Below, piece by piece: positions 44,897-58,721 of a DNA stretch of 64,000 bases (positions are counted from its first letter, which is position 1; every line of letters starts with the position of its first letter). Where the stretch lies: contig JBAJFG010000079.1 in the NCBI GenBank assembly GCA_037903475.1, positions 434,001 through 498,000 on the forward strand, written 5' to 3'. The DNA is from Ancylostoma caninum. Taxonomy: Eukaryota; Nematoda; Chromadorea; Rhabditida; Ancylostomatidae. The position numbers and the translations under genes were made by a program. Under the pieces are notes generated by a model. That model did no database searches and was not told where the DNA came from. It saw nothing but the letters and a program-made list of their open reading frames with translations.

Positions 44897-47800
44897 ACAA
44901 ACTTCTGAATATAATACATGTGATTGGTTAGAGCCATATGAAATGTCGTGTTGTACATAGATCCCAAGATCTTATCCTTCTATTTCTAGCCTTCCTACTC
45001 AGAATGTATGGGCTTTGTACAAAGTATAAATTCTATTATCTTTTCTTAATTTGTGAAAAATCATGGACTTTTCCCCAAGAAAGCACTGAAGGCATCAAAA
45101 ACTTAGGCAAGGCAACCCCTTCCGCTCTGCAACAACTATTAATGACATGTCCCCGTCTGAGCCACCACTATAAATTACCTTGCAATAATTATGTGCTGAG
45201 TGCTAAGAATTCTGCGAATGGACAGCACTTGCAAATAAGCGACGCTCTGTGATCTACGACTTGTCAACAAAGTCCTTGATCAAAAGTTTCTGAAATTCTC
45301 ACCAATAATTTCTCTCAAATGATTGGTGCTCATTCTCCTGGTTTTCCCAGGAAAGAAGGACTGAGTAGTGAATAAATGAACAGCAAATAAACAAACAGTT
45401 AAGTAAATAGATGACATTAGATCTATTCGGAATGAGATGCTTCCTAATACGACTTTCTGGCCTGGAGTTCATGAACGCTTAAGCAGGCGAGGTCAAGTTA
45501 TCAAACCAACTCTGACGTTCTTCGCATCCCGACTAAACACACTCTCTTGGATAGTCATTTAGACTACCCCATAGAATTTGCAGAACCACTACACTATCCA
45601 AGATGCTAACATTCCACTATATTGGCACAAACTAGTCCTGGAAAGGGCTGCTAATACTTCCTAAAATTCACTCAGTTAACGAATTGACCATTGCAAGTTA
45701 ACGCGTATGTATGAACTTACACTCCACAGAAACACTAAGCCGAAATTAAGAAATCCAAGCCAAACAGAGCATGTTGTAGGCTATTTCGAACTCTTCACAA
45801 GGGCTATATTTTTCTAAACATATCTTTAGTGTGTTGCTATCGGGATTCTTTAAAATGAGATAAAGGAACGTCGGACTAGTTCGTGGAGTGATAAAAAACC
45901 TCTTTACAGAGCTGCTGAAAACATCCCTCTTTAACGCTACAGTGATTCTGCAAAGAGCGGAAATTCAGTTGTATTCTGCTATCCCAGACCTTCTCGAGTA
46001 ATGATGACATCCTAGAATTTCTTAAATAACAATAAGCAAAAACAACGAAAGCAAATGGTTAATTTCATAGAACTAGAGGTCTACGCATCACGGTGCTTTC
46101 CTACTACCATTGTCCTTATTGTGCATGTGGGTCAGCTAGCAACAGAATAGAACCGCGTGTATAGTCCGTTCCAAAAAACGACGATAGTTGAGTATTCGTG
46201 CCAGTGACATGTATTTCTCGTCTGCCTCTCCGAATACGGCACTATTTCTCGCGTTCTCTCATTCTCCAATTTCTGCGCAACTACGTTTCCCCCGTGAAAC
46301 ACACTGGAACACCCTTTTTACTGGAGAGCTGGTTTTTCTCACGCATACTTGCCCACGGTCGGTTATTCGGCGTCGTACAAACCAATTTCATGAGACTATT
46401 GCCTTAGGCCAAATAGGACAACCAAGCTTCGTCTGCTTAGATCAGAGAACGGTTTTGTTCTCCCACTTTTGAGTGTTGTTGAGTAAATGCTTCTTCTAGC
46501 TAGCTCCTAGAGAAATAGAGTTGAAAGTTACGGGTAAACTCACCATCCGCCCTACATCTGAGCAGAATGTTTCCACTGGCGGACATTTAGATTGGATAGG
46601 GACATCACTTTTCTGTTGGCGAACGTCGAGGAGCAGGGGAGAGAGTGGTCGAGTTTTTGAATAGTGTTTCTTCATTCTATTCGGCTCATCTGCTTCCACT
46701 CCATCCCCGCTCCCCCCCCCCCGCATTTTTTTGAACTTTTTCTTTTGAATTTCCTATACTCTGTGTAAGTACCGCTTGGCCTTTTTATTCTCATGCTGAA
46801 TGGCCTGGAAAAAGGCCTGCCATTCAAGTTTCATCCATATGGAACGCAAATGATTTAAATAAACAAACTGATTAATTAAATAGTACATAAATTTCATCTA
46901 CACCGTCGGTTTCTCTTCAATTCTGAAGGCTGATTGTCATGTTGGGCCAGCTTGATGAACAAATTAGGTTGTAGTGAGCAATGTCTTTAGAATTCAACGC
47001 CGACGATGTTTACATGGAAGAACGGTATAATTAAGCACTGAACTCTAACTAGTTTATCGAACCTCTTTCATTTTCTTTTGTGGAGATTCTGACCAATTCT
47101 TCATGTGTCCTTCAAGGTCTCAAAATTGTGGTGAGTGGAATTACATACGTAGGAGAATTCCTTCCGTTTCCAAAGCCTAAAGATCCCAATAGTGCTCTCC
47201 ACAAAAATCCAATCAACGGAAATTGTATATTATTTGTAGTGGGTACTTAAATGTTGTATTTATCGTACGCACCAATACGTTCCATTGTAGCATTGTTGTG
47301 GTCCGACAATACAATCTGCTGTGATTTTATGACATGCAAAACTACGTGACGTTAGATTGGGCAATCCTGACATAAGAGGTGAAGAATGGCAGTGTTTTTT
47401 CTGGTGAAAGGTTCTTTACCAAATAGAAGACAGCAGATTGAAGAGAACCGCCCTCGGACGTAAAATTTACCTGAATTTACTTTTGGTCTATGCTCTACCC
47501 ACCTCATCAGACCAGGCAGGCAGTTCTCCGTATCGCAGCTGGTTTTATTTCATCTATGCCTTACGATAAAGCAATCAATCGCATGTCCGAGTATCTTACA
47601 AGTACATATAACGTCATGTTTTTGTAGATATATAAGCGTGAACGTTGGTTTGACGTGTGCTCCCACTTTTCGAAGGGTGTAATTCCACTTTATTTTTCTC
47701 GCTTCTCAACGTTGAAGCGTAGTAGCGCTAGATGCCGGTTCAAAATGTGTGCTGCAGTTTTTTGTTCATTCTCTAACTCAGACATGATCGCAAAAACACG

Positions 47801-48899
47801 CTTTGTCATTACGCTCGGATTCATACAGGAACACAAATTTTATAGTACCCAGCGCATGTACATAATATGTACGTATTGTGTTATGAAAAACATTTTAAAG
47901 CAGAAATTTAATTAGCGAGAGTCAAGCATCAAAGAGTTACTTCAGAGCCGTATTTTTTACGGGTTGAGGCAATGTTTCGATTTAATATAGTTCCACTTTA
48001 GAAATGGTGGTTGTATTTCTTGCTTGTTCGATTGTACACCTACTCATTTATAACTTTTGCACCTGCTTTGGCTCAACACTCCCTTTCTGGCGCTGCCTTC
48101 CATTTTCTTACTACTTCACTCTGTGTCTGCTTCCAGATATTCTGAACACCCCCAAATAGGTCCGGATAACGTTTGAGGGGAATTCTACTTTCGAAATTCA
48201 AAATATTCAGGTGTTTTTACGCTACTAACTTCCGAAAAATTGGGAAAAAAGTCGTATTTTTTGGCAATCTAGGAGTGCGAGCGATCTGCGGTTCACCTCA
48301 AAGGTTGCAGCTATTCTGTGCAGTTTTGCAAGGCCCTTTCGAAACCGTCTGCGCAGAACGACAGCCGTGAATCAAAAGCGACGCTTTCTAAGCTTGGACT
48401 GTTTCAACCCAAGTTTTGTTTTCCCCGATAGGACATCATTCAGCACGGCAACAGTCTTTAACAAAAGCCTTCGTGGTGGTTTTTCTCTGAATACGTTTTT
48501 GCTTTGGATTTGATACCATACATCAGAATAGGTATTAACGAATTCATACTGCTTGGAATTAAGCTAGGTATAACAGACGATCACGATACGCTCGACATTT
48601 AGCATTTTATGGAAGAATCGATGAAGAATCTGAAGTTCTCCGTTCTAATTCACTTCACGCATACCATTAATTAATTAAACAGCATGAGTTCAAACCGAAA
48701 TCGGGCAACTCTCTGTTCTTTTAAAGTACAAGAGTCCCAAAGAGTAGGCTCAAAAAATACCAGAACTACACAAAATGAATAGCTAGAAGACACTTTTGTA
48801 GTGAAGATCTTATATGAAGCCGGGCTAACAGTACTCAACATTCTCCTCTATAAGCTGCCTTTTTTGGAAAAGATGATATATTCATTCTAAAGAGCTTTT
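44897..48899. other. intergenic, no gene seen
   Basis: About 4 kb downstream of the collagen gene. A CGCGTGTATAGTCC motif at 46153 matches the outer terminus of the 42759-43132 palindrome. A C-run lies near 46710-46722. I could support no exon. Confidence 0.55.
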
Positions 48900-49021
48900 G
48901 CCTCGAGCATATGCTATTTATCATCTAAAATGACTATCTGCTCGCGATTCGTTTGCCACGCGGACTTCACCAACACACCACAGGCGCACCGTTTACTACC
49001 TCAAACTTGGGTAATTAAACC
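48900..49021 (-). ncRNA. SL1: SL1 spliced-leader RNA gene or recent relic
   Basis: The minus strand from 49021 to 49000 is the exact 22-nt nematode SL1 leader, starting GGTTTAATTACC and ending AAGTTTGAG. It is followed directly by a GT donor (GTAGTAAACGG). The TAAAC after the donor can pair with GTTTA at leader positions 2-6, and GGTA with TACC, recreating stem-loop I of SL RNAs. This points to an SL RNA gene rather than a retrocopied mRNA. The canonical Sm site is not seen; ATTTTAG occurs at RNA position 91-97, later than usual. No 5S rRNA gene is nearby in this window. It may be a solitary functional gene or a diverged pseudogene. Confidence 0.7.
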
Positions 49022-52000
49022 AAATATATACTGCCACAATACAAATAATACAATACGAGACAAAGCAAAAGCAATACAAGAGAAAATTGGCGAAATATGA
49101 TGAATATATCTGAAATTAAATGAGAGTAGGCGCTTCAAAGGTGGGGGCGCAATGATGCGCAAGTGGATGCCATCTAGAAGGGACCAGCCGGCTTCTATTT
49201 ATGGGATGATGGCCAGCTGCGCGCACCTTTTTCCGCGATGACTGTTTCTGCAGCGCACTTTTTATCCCTCATCTGGCCAAAAGCTGACTGCCTTAGCTGA
49301 TACTGCATTTATCGAATCGCGTAAGAACCGCAATATCATCCATCGAATTTGCTATAATCTTGCTCATGCACTTGGTTCTTGTTGAGCAATCCTTTTTTTA
49401 TTGATTCTTGAATTCTGCATTGTTACCACTATTTACGAAAGCAGTTAGATGAAATTATCAAAGCGAACGCCAGATAGTCTAAAAGCACATGGTTTACACC
49501 AGTTCTAAGCGCCCTTATTTATGTGCATTTGTATGTACACATATTGGGCTCCCCGTATTTCCGACTTCCGCCACTCGCGGTATTTCGCTGTTCTCTTTGG
49601 AGCTCCCGACTTCTGACTTCCGAGTTCAGTTTTTTTAATTCTCACTTCCGCTCATCCATGTGGTCCGGAGCTTATAAAAGAATGCAAGTGGTGGCCGGTC
49701 ATTACATGTATAATACTTAATTTTTGTACAGTCACTATCGAACCGTAGCATGGACTCTCGAGTGAAGCCTGATTTGTTCAACCGATCCGAATAGTAACAA
49801 TGATGGTTGACCCAGCTGATCGTCACCCCCGCCCCCCCCCCCCGGAAAACAGGTGATGTAAGGAAAAGAAAAACATGGAAGTTATCCACTGGCCTGGTTT
49901 CGCTTCGCCATGTGCTCATGATTATTAACCGACGGGTCAGTCAGGATCCCGGGGGCCTTTCGTGTCTCCATTGAACTTTAGGTTAAGCTCCACTCTTGCG
50001 CCCCCCTTCCTCCCCAGTTATTTTGGATCACCCTATGTGCTCATGCACTTAGTAGAGCAGACTTGTGGATGAAGGACGAGCCGTGCCCATATTCTGGAAT
50101 TGGTTCACTTTTTTGTTATTTTCCCCTCATTAAGGGCTAAAAGGGCAGCATGAAAGTACAGAATTCGATAATGAATGGCGAGGAGCTCGCCGCGTCATAT
50201 CTCTTTGAATCCTAAATATTTGATCTTCATAGTATGCAACAAAAGCCCTCAGAGCCTGCCAGGAACAATTCTCTATTATCCTAAGCAGAAGTTTGTGATG
50301 TTTGTGATCTCTGGCATCCTGCAAGTTTCTGAATTTTGGTTTTCTGGGAAATTCGTCGTAACTGACAGTGACAGTGATATATGTGATGTGATATTTGTGC
50401 ATGGTAACTGTAATTTATACCAAGTCATACATTGTTTTTCTTCCTTGAAAATTTATGAGTCTTGGAATTTTGTCTGCACCGGATGTGCAAACTCACGGCT
50501 TCAGGCAACAAATCCCACTTGTTTTTGGAATGCATACTACTCGGTACAGTGAACGACATTTGCGAATAAAAGCACCTGTCTAGTGCAAGCATTTAGTGCG
50601 CTTAATAAGTGCTCAGAACACCTATCCCAGCACGATTCCACTAATAGGACTTGGCCAGAGTTTGAGTCATAAATATCGCCGCACTCGGACATGGCAGTTA
50701 GCTTTGATTGCTTGCGAGATAAAGCGCTTTTCGAAGAAAGTTTTATATGCTCTCAAAGGAAAACATAAAGGCCCATAGGGCCGTGAGAAATCGACGAATG
50801 GGACCATGGAAAAAACTTGAATTCATATAGGAAATGTCATCGCGTCCTTCTAATTAGAAGAGCAAGAGCTCTTGTCCTGGATGAGCACCTGTTAAAACTG
50901 CACTAGTGTGCTGCTCCCCTTCACACCTTTGAAAGTAGCTATGCAGCATTCCTTTCTTGCACAGAGGACCTTTCATCTCTCCTTTCAGACATTCTCCGTT
51001 ATTAATCAGCTAAAGAATGCTGGGGAGTCCACGGCATCGAGTCGCTCGAGGCTACGTTTGCAGCTCAGGAAGCGAATCAGTCATTATATGCGGAGCAGCT
51101 GAAGCTATGATTACCTCGTCGGCCGGGTTTCCTCATTTGGCGTCGACGTCTGATCTTCGCCTTCGCATCTGTCGTTATTTAGAAAGTTACTGTGCCTGGT
51201 GACGTTTATATGGGGTTACACTTCACAGATTCTCTCAGGAAAATTAGGCTTCTCCAGGAAAACGGACCACTAGATCTAGCACTGTCACTTCTGTGATTCT
51301 CGATTGTTTTTCTCTGCGTAGCTACATCTTTAAGAATTGTTCTCTGTGATTTCCTATTTTTGCTTCTCTCTAAAAATACTGAGGTTATTTTTTGTGGATT
51401 TTAGAAAAATACGAAATATCGATTGTTTTTTTATTATTTCCAAAGAATTTGCCTGTTTTGTTTTTTCTGCCAACAATGAGCAAGGTAATCCTGACCAACA
51501 CTTGGCTCCTTTAATTCCTCCCTTTTCCTAAATTCTTTCTTGTGGTGTTCGTATTAGCTCACGCTGAGCGTCAACAATGTCTAGACGAAGCATCTGGTGG
51601 CCGTTTAGAATAAATTGATGCGCTACGTCTGCTACGCCTCCAGAAAATCCTTCTCTCGCCATCCCATAAATATTCTTGGGAACAATTCTATTTTCCGTTG
51701 CATCACAATAAACCCGTTATTCTCCCAGTGGTTGAAATCAGTAAAGAGGTTCTCGAAAGCTTCCCGCTCATCTAAATTGGACAACGTGTCTTTTTTTGAA
51801 AACATCTTAACCACTACCCTTTACTGCTAACCGCGACAAATTGCTCTGACGCAATACATGCGAAGTACATCCATTTTTAGCAAAAAAGTTGGCCACTTTG
51901 AAAACGGTGGTAGATGACTACCTTCCCGGAAAAGTTTATAAATTCCTTAAATTCCCGCACAGGCCGTCAATCGTAAGACTCGTCACAAGTAGTTGGCGGG

Positions 52001-54921
52001 TTGTGTACAGGTCTAACAAGATTACGTAGAAGTCGAATGAGGCCTTTGAAAGCGTTTTTAGTGGCTGTACGGGATTTTTTTTTCGTAGGATTTCTACTTA
52101 TTCCTAATCTGCAAATGGAAATCTCCTGCCTTCATTGGGAGTCATCGAGGTATAGTGTGATTAGCTACGGTTTTTCTTCCATAACATATAGTACACGACG
52201 TGAAGAAAATAGCCGCCAATAATAAGCAGCAAGTACTGAACGGCGCCATTCCCTTAATTTGGAGGGAGTTCCACGATTCTGTGATGTTTCACCTTACGTC
52301 ATGTCCTTTCACAACTGTAATTGAGCATTTGCAGGCTATCGTAGATGCTACAGTATACAATGTTCTATTTATATTGCTTTTTCTGATGTGCTGCGCTTTA
52401 TTTGATTGTTCCCAAGGCATGAAAAAGATTGTCATATTTTCACGTGATAGTGTTCATTTGATCACGACATTTTACCCCCGTATGGCCAGGTGATGCACAT
52501 AGTGCATCACGCGAGTGGAACCTTCACGTTGAAAAACCGTTTTTCCGTGGCTAAATGGGGCACATGGTGCATTATCGAATAAAAAAGAAAAAAATATATA
52601 TCCATTGGTCACGCGCTCTTGCCGTGCAAAAATTGTTCGTTCCGGAATGTGTAGATAAGCCTCAATTTCAAGTTCTGCATGTCTCTGCAAGTCGTTTGCT
52701 TTTGGAACTTTCGTATGGAAAACTATTTTCTCTCTCTCTCTCTCTGGGGCTAAAAACTACGGAAATTTAAGGAAATTTATATCTGCAGTTTGGTTCGGAT
52801 TGAGGGAAGCTGAACAGAATTTGGAGCATGAAATGTCCCCATTACATGCTATTATTGCTATTATTACACATGCTCATAGATCTGCGTACCCACATACGGT
52901 TAAAAATGGTTTGAATGAAGGCTCCATAAGAATATCCTAATTTCTCTAGTGTCAGTTTCTTACTCTCGGCAGAACATAAATGGCTCTCTGCAGCTTCACT
53001 TTCCTTATTTATTCTTTATTTATTCATTTATTTATTTATCCATTCTCTCATACACTCAGGGTGCACCAAAAAACGGAACACTGAAACTTAGGTGGAATGA
53101 CTTCATCCGCATTTACCCTTGTAATACAATGAAGATTTGTCCAAATCCGTGACGGGTCAGCAGGTCGTTCTGCTTCTCCGGGAGGTGAAAAAGTCCACTC
53201 CGAGATCCTGCCCTAATATCCTGAAAGCAGTTGATGGACTACTACTACCAGGGCTTGGACAGCCAACTTAACCCGTCAATGTTTTGGAATTCTGTCAATT
53301 TTTCAAAGGTTTTTTGAGATCCAGGTAAATTGCGAAATTTGTATTTTGGTTGACAGTTAATCATCCAACCTTGCTCTACCCAAGTAAACTGGAGAAGACA
53401 AAATTGACGTAGGCAGAGTGGATTGCTATTGCAAGCAGAACAACAGAGGCATTTCATAATTCCTTTTCTGATTTCGATTTGGTTTGTCTGGAATGAAGGA
53501 ATTTTTCCAAGTCTGTCGAAGTTGATTTCTCGTCTAAATAACGAAGAATAGAGAATAGCTCCGAAATGAGAAAATGAAGGAGAAGAGCGCAGGAAATGAG
53601 CAATACCCTCCAGTGCGAGATGCCAAAGTGGTAAAGTCACAAAAAACCTGCGCTGTCATCTTTTCTTCCTCTACTTTTGGTTGAATAGCCCTTCACAGTT
53701 CATTCCCCTTTGAATAGCATCTGTTTTGCTACGGCTCTTGTCTACGTTTTCCGCTCTACAGTATTTTGGGCCGAATCAGTGGTTAAACCAGTGGTGTGGT
53801 TAGCAGTGACCAGTGGAGCAGTACATTGATCTTTCCAGCAAGATCCTTGTGTGGGGTGATTTGAGGGCGGTTCAACAATGCGATTTATTACGTATGTTAA
53901 TTGCCATTATATACGATCCCTCGCCCCTCCCCTTCCTACCCCGGTATGCGACAGGACAGTCGCGAGCGGCGTCCTTTCAACAACAACACAATGTGATCTC
54001 TGTGATTTTCCACGAATTCCTTGAAATTACTATGTGCACGTGTGCGCCGATTTAGGCTGCTTACCTTGAAACCTCCTATCTCTGACGTGTTCAATAACAG
54101 TATTCTGACCAGAAAACAAGCAAATAAATACTGTTCTGGCATTAAGAGAGGTGTAACAGGTGGATTTGTTGGATGTCGTATGGAAATTCATTTTGGATTT
54201 TCAGTCCGTTCCCACACGGCTCGTCACTATCATTCAGCTGCTAACAGCTTGGATGCGGGAACTGGTCCCCAATCTAATTTTGGTGCTCTTTTCTTCTCAA
54301 TTGAGCTGTATAAAATTGATTCTTTTATCACATCCAATGGGTGTTTTCTATCTGCCTGTCACCAATTACATTTGGGGCTCTGACTCAAAAAATTTCTATT
54401 GAAATCAAATCAACTGAGTTAGCGCTCCTTTCCTTGTTCCCCTTCGGAAGCTTTTCATTTGAAGTTGTGGAAAACAGCGGCGAATTGCGGTGCTGATTTT
54501 CTTAGCTATTCCGAACATAAATACATATCAGTGACAGAGGCAGAATGAGGGCGGGGGGGGGGGGAGGGTTGAGGAAAAAACTGGGGTCTTCGCCGTGTTG
54601 GAGACCTAGCCTGAAAATAAAATTACTAAAAATATTCTTATAATTCAAGTACCAAATAAGAAGTAACCAGCCTGATCGTCCGGCTAACGCCGGACTCTCA
54701 GGCTTCTTTTCGTGCTCGCTTCGCTCGCATATTTTCATTGTCCTCAGATAAGATTAGTGCAGGTGGATGAACAGACACTATCCACAAAGAAGCATTCTTT
54801 ACCGCGGTTCATGGAACCATTGACCCACTATGGACAGCTCCTTTCCAACAATTTGTGGTGCCGCATTTCGGTGGAAGTAAATAGTAAAAATTGACCGAGT
54901 AAGTGCAAATTGGGATTGGAC
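49022..54921. other. intergenic, no supported gene
   Basis: Several frames of 60-130 codons (for example 50175-50552 plus and 53245-53640 minus) are AT-rich and lack known motifs or splice-bounded structure. 51168-51246 is a second copy of the segment at 27312-27390. C- and G-runs occur at about 49832-49843 and 54554-54564. A CT microsatellite lies at 52728-52745. Confidence 0.5.
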
Positions 54922-56553
54922 CTGAACACCGGTGCACCCTTATCTCACCGCTGGAACCTGCCTCCAAAGGTTCCTCCCGTTTTGGACGCCGGCGCACCCT
55001 TATCACACCGTTGGACCCAACTCCACGCGTTTCCCCACTTTTAGACGTCGGCGCACCCTTATCACGCCGTTGGACCCAACTCCACGCGTTTTCCCACTTT
55101 TAGACGCCGGCGCACCCTCATCACGCCGTTGGACCCAACTCCACGCGTTTCCCCACTTTTAGACGCCGGCGCACCCTTATCACGCCGTTGGACCCGACTC
55201 CACGCGTTTTCCCACTTTTAGACGCCGGCGCACCCTTATCACGCCGTTGGACCCGACTCCACGCGTTTTCCCACTTTTAGACGCCGGCGCACCCTTATCA
55301 CGCCGTTGGACCCGACTCCAGGCGTGACGCCGACGCACCCTTATCACGCCGTTGGACCCGACTCCACGCGTTTTCCCACTTTTAGACGCCGGCGCACCCT
55401 TATCACGCCGTTGGACCCGACTCCAGGCGTTTTCCCACTTTTAGACGCCGGCGCATCCTTATCACGCCGTTGGACCCGACTCCACGCGTTTTCCCACTTT
55501 TAGACGCCGGCGCACCCTTATCACGCCGTTGGACCCGACTCCAGGCGTTTTCCCACTTTTAGACGCCGGCGCACCCTTATCACGCCGTTGGACCCGACTC
55601 CAGGCGTTTCCTCACTTTTAGACGCTGGCGCACCCTTATCACGCCGTTGGACCCGACTCCACGCGTTTTCCCATTTTTAGACGCCGGCGCACCCTTATCA
55701 CGCCGTTGGACCCGACTCCAGGCGTTTTCCCACTTTTAGACGCCGGCGCACCCTTATCACGCCGTTGGACCCGACTCCAGGCGTTTTCCCACTTTTAGAC
55801 GCCGGCGCACCCTTATCACGCCGTTGGACCCGACTCCAGGCGTTTCCTCACTTTTAGACGCTGGCGCACCCTTATCACGCCGTTGGACCCGACTCCACGC
55901 GTTTTCCCATTTTTAGACGCCGGCGCACCCTTATCACGCCGTTGGACCCGACTCCAGGCGTTTCCCACTTTTAGACGCCGGCGCACCCTTATCACGCCGT
56001 TGGACCCGACTCCAGGCGTTTTCCCACTTTTAGACGCCGGCGCACCCTTATCACGCCGTTGGACCCGACTCCACGCGTTTTCCCACTTTTAGACGCCGGC
56101 GCACCCTTATCACGCCGTTGGACCCGACTCCAGGCGTTTCCTCACTTTTAGACGCTGGCGCACCCTTATCACGCCGTTGGACCCGACTCCACGCGTTTTC
56201 CCATTTTTAGACGCCGGCGCACCCTTATCACGCCGTTGGACCCGACTCCAGGCGTTTTCCCACTTTTAGACGCCGGCGCACCCTTATCACGCCGTTGGAC
56301 CCGACTCCAGGCGTTTTCCCACTTTTGGACGCCGGCGCACCCTTATCACGCCGTTGGACCCGACTCCACGCGTTTTCCCACTTTTAGACGCCGTTGGACC
56401 CGACTCCACGCGTTTTCCCACTTTTAGACGCCGGCGCACCCTTATCACGCCGTTGGACCCGACTCCAGGTGTTTCCCCACTTTCGGACGCCGGCGCACAC
56501 TTATCACGCCTTTGGACCCGTCTCCAGGCGTTCCCCCTATTTTGGACGCCGAT
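54922..56553. repeat. 59-bp minisatellite, about 27 copies
   Basis: The unit reads GACGCCGGCGCACCCTTATC, then ACGCCGTTGGACCCGACTCC, then A(C/G)GCGTTTTCCCACTTTTA. The array is highly homogeneous and decays at both edges. Variant pairs (GTTTCCTCAC with GACGCTGG, then CCCATTTTTAG) recur at 55601, 55838 and 56131, showing multi-unit duplication. Two units are internally deleted, near 55320 and 56385. Because 59 is not a multiple of 3, the frame rotates each unit, so the open frames are not evidence of a protein. Confidence 0.96.
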
Positions 56554-58279
56554 CAAACCGCTAGCCCACCTCTAACATACTCTATGCTGCAATCCCCATC
56601 CTTGTCACTCCTCACCCGTCTGGTTCATCGTCCTCGTTATAAAGGCATACTACCCTTCTCCTTCCTTTTATACGGTCCTGTGATCATAAACTTATCTCAT
56701 TTATTCCGACCGTGGTGAAAACAACTGCAGGCCATTAACATGTCTGAACATGACAAAAGTGGCCCGAAACACCCCTAAATCAAGGTAAAAATCAAAATTT
56801 ACCACGTTTTCGTACATAACTCGATGCGCTGAACACAATGATGTAGGTATTTTCCGTTTTCGATGGCTGGTTCTCGTGCACACACACACATGAACTGCCA
56901 ATTAAGAAGAAGTATGATATGTATTCAAAGAATAATAGTTACAACAAACACGCAAACAAAAAAGCTTTGCCAGTTTTCTATTTATTTTGTAGATTTCGGA
57001 AATTTGGCGACCCATTCTCGCTGAAGTGCCCCCTATGTCAGCCAAGGATGAGTAGGTATTTACCTAATACGTTGGTAGATAATCATTATTCGGATTGATA
57101 ACTACCCACTCATCGAATATTCAAAAGGTAGACTCCTTGTGCGAAAATGCCAGGACAACGTAGCTTTCCCGGAAGCGACAAAGACTTCTCTTTAAAAGAA
57201 ACGGTTTGTAGACGTTTATGCCCTCTGCTGCCCTCACTCAGCTTTAGCGTGTTTGCAGCTTCCGTTTTGTCTGAGACGTACTGATAGTACTGATAACATA
57301 TGTATGTAGGTTTCATCCACAGGCTTTGAGACGTTCATTATTTCGGCTAACATGGCCACTGGTGCATGTGCCCAGAAAATCTCAAGGTTTTGTACAGTGT
57401 CAGCCGAAGTTATGGCAACACCAAGAATGTTGCCCTTCAAAAGAGTAGTCTTTAATGAACAAGTTCCATTCATTTCGAGATTGGGGCAAGTATGAGTCTC
57501 GGGATCCACTGATCCAGCGAATCGCCACCCAAATGCCCAAATCTCGTAAACAGGGTTGGTGGATCATGGTGGAATCCGAGACGTGAGCTTGCTCTTAACC
57601 CTATTTGAATTTGGATTAGTTGAAAAAGCACTGCAAAAAATAGCTGTAGAGCTGAACCCAAGCAGTCGCACGCAGTGGTCAACAAAATTCTCTCAGCGTC
57701 TTGAAGCTGATTGAGGATAGCCAGATATGAAGGGTCGCGCTCTTGTTTAGTGTGAGTAAATGAAGAGTTTCAAATCTTTTGTGGATTCTTTTCTATGCGC
57801 AGTTTTCCTTGTTACGGTATTCTTTGTTCAATTTGGATACGTACTATTCAATTTGAATACGTACTATGTCCTCTGTGATAATGATTCGACGGCTTTGCAA
57901 ATTTATGTAAATTGCAAATACCTACAGAAGATTATTTTGTAACAAATTGTTTCACTTCTGAAACTAAGGAATTATTGAATCCTCATAATTGCGCACTTAG
58001 TAAAGCACCTGCTATGCAGCGGCGCTCCTTGCCATGAATCATTGGGATTTTCCGAAACTAGAAGGATTTCCACAGAAGGATCTCCAACAATCAGTCGTGG
58101 AATCCATCCTCGATTTTTCTGCTACACGTAAGAAAAGCTGACTGAATAACACGTATAAAGGAGAGTTTCGATCCCTTACTGTGTCTGTCACATGCGCCAC
58201 TGTGGTCACATGCGCATGCAATCAGAATTAAAAATTTCCCCAGGTGCTCTCTTCAAATTGGTATTATGGCATCAGGACA
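56554..58279. other. intergenic, no supported gene
   Basis: AT-rich. A short CA run at 56879-56889 and frames such as 57234-57509 (minus) lack recognisable motifs. Confidence 0.5.
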
Positions 58280-58580
58280 ACGATTTAGTGATAAAGGATA
58301 AAGGATGAAGTGGTCGGCTTTGATCATTCCCAATTGTGGGATGCGCCACGCATTCGACTTCATCTGGATATCGTAGAAGCATTGAATGCGTATGTGCCCT
58401 GTACAGTGACTTGCGGGGGGGCATCTGATGAACCAAGTCAGTGCTTCATTCTCCCATACTCCTCTGGTACCAATTTGCCGACCACGGAGAGATGGAGGGC
58501 TTGGTTGGTGAGATCGAACCATCAATCGTCTGCGTGCGTAGCGAGCCTTTTACCACTACGCCACAGTGATAAGGGTGTGA
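58280..58580 (-). mobile_element. probable tRNA-derived SINE
   Basis: The minus-strand head contains A box TGGCGTAGTGG (58563-58553) and B box GGTTCGATCTC (58520-58510), 32 nt apart, as in tRNA genes. A tRNA-unrelated body of roughly 200 nt follows, then a tail of short repeats (ATCCTTTATCCTTTATCACT) at about 58286-58305. This head-body-repeat-tail layout is that of a SINE. RTE-type LINEs as seen at 27750 are plausible mobilisers. Confidence 0.6.
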
Positions 58581-58610
58581 TTTTTTATTAGGAAGTCGAA
58601 GTTACAGCTC

Positions 58611-58721
58611 ATCGGAGTCCGATCCGATCGGATAATGAAAGATACGTATCAACCCTTCTTGAACTTCTTCCGACAAGGACCAATACGTATCTTTTGTTTT
58701 CCGACCGCATCGGATTCCGAT
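58611..58721. mobile_element. 111-bp palindromic element
   Basis: The arms ATCGGAGTCCGATCCGATCG and its imperfect complement (CCGCATCGGATTCCGAT), with inner AAGATACGTATCAA against AATACGTATCTTTT, fold end to end with a short loop. Confidence 0.7.

Noticed and set aside
50175..50552. Plus-strand frame of 125 codons
   Set aside because: AT-rich, overlapping an opposite frame of similar quality; no motif or splice context.
53245..53640. Minus-strand frame of 131 codons
   Set aside because: No recognisable domain; composition like surrounding non-coding DNA.
54922..56553. CRISPR-like array
   Set aside because: Direct 59-bp repeats without spacers, in a eukaryotic genome.
54932..56575. Long open frames with repeated GAPLSRRWTRLQAF-like peptides
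   Set aside because: They are translations of the 59-bp minisatellite; the frame rotates every unit and stops recur.
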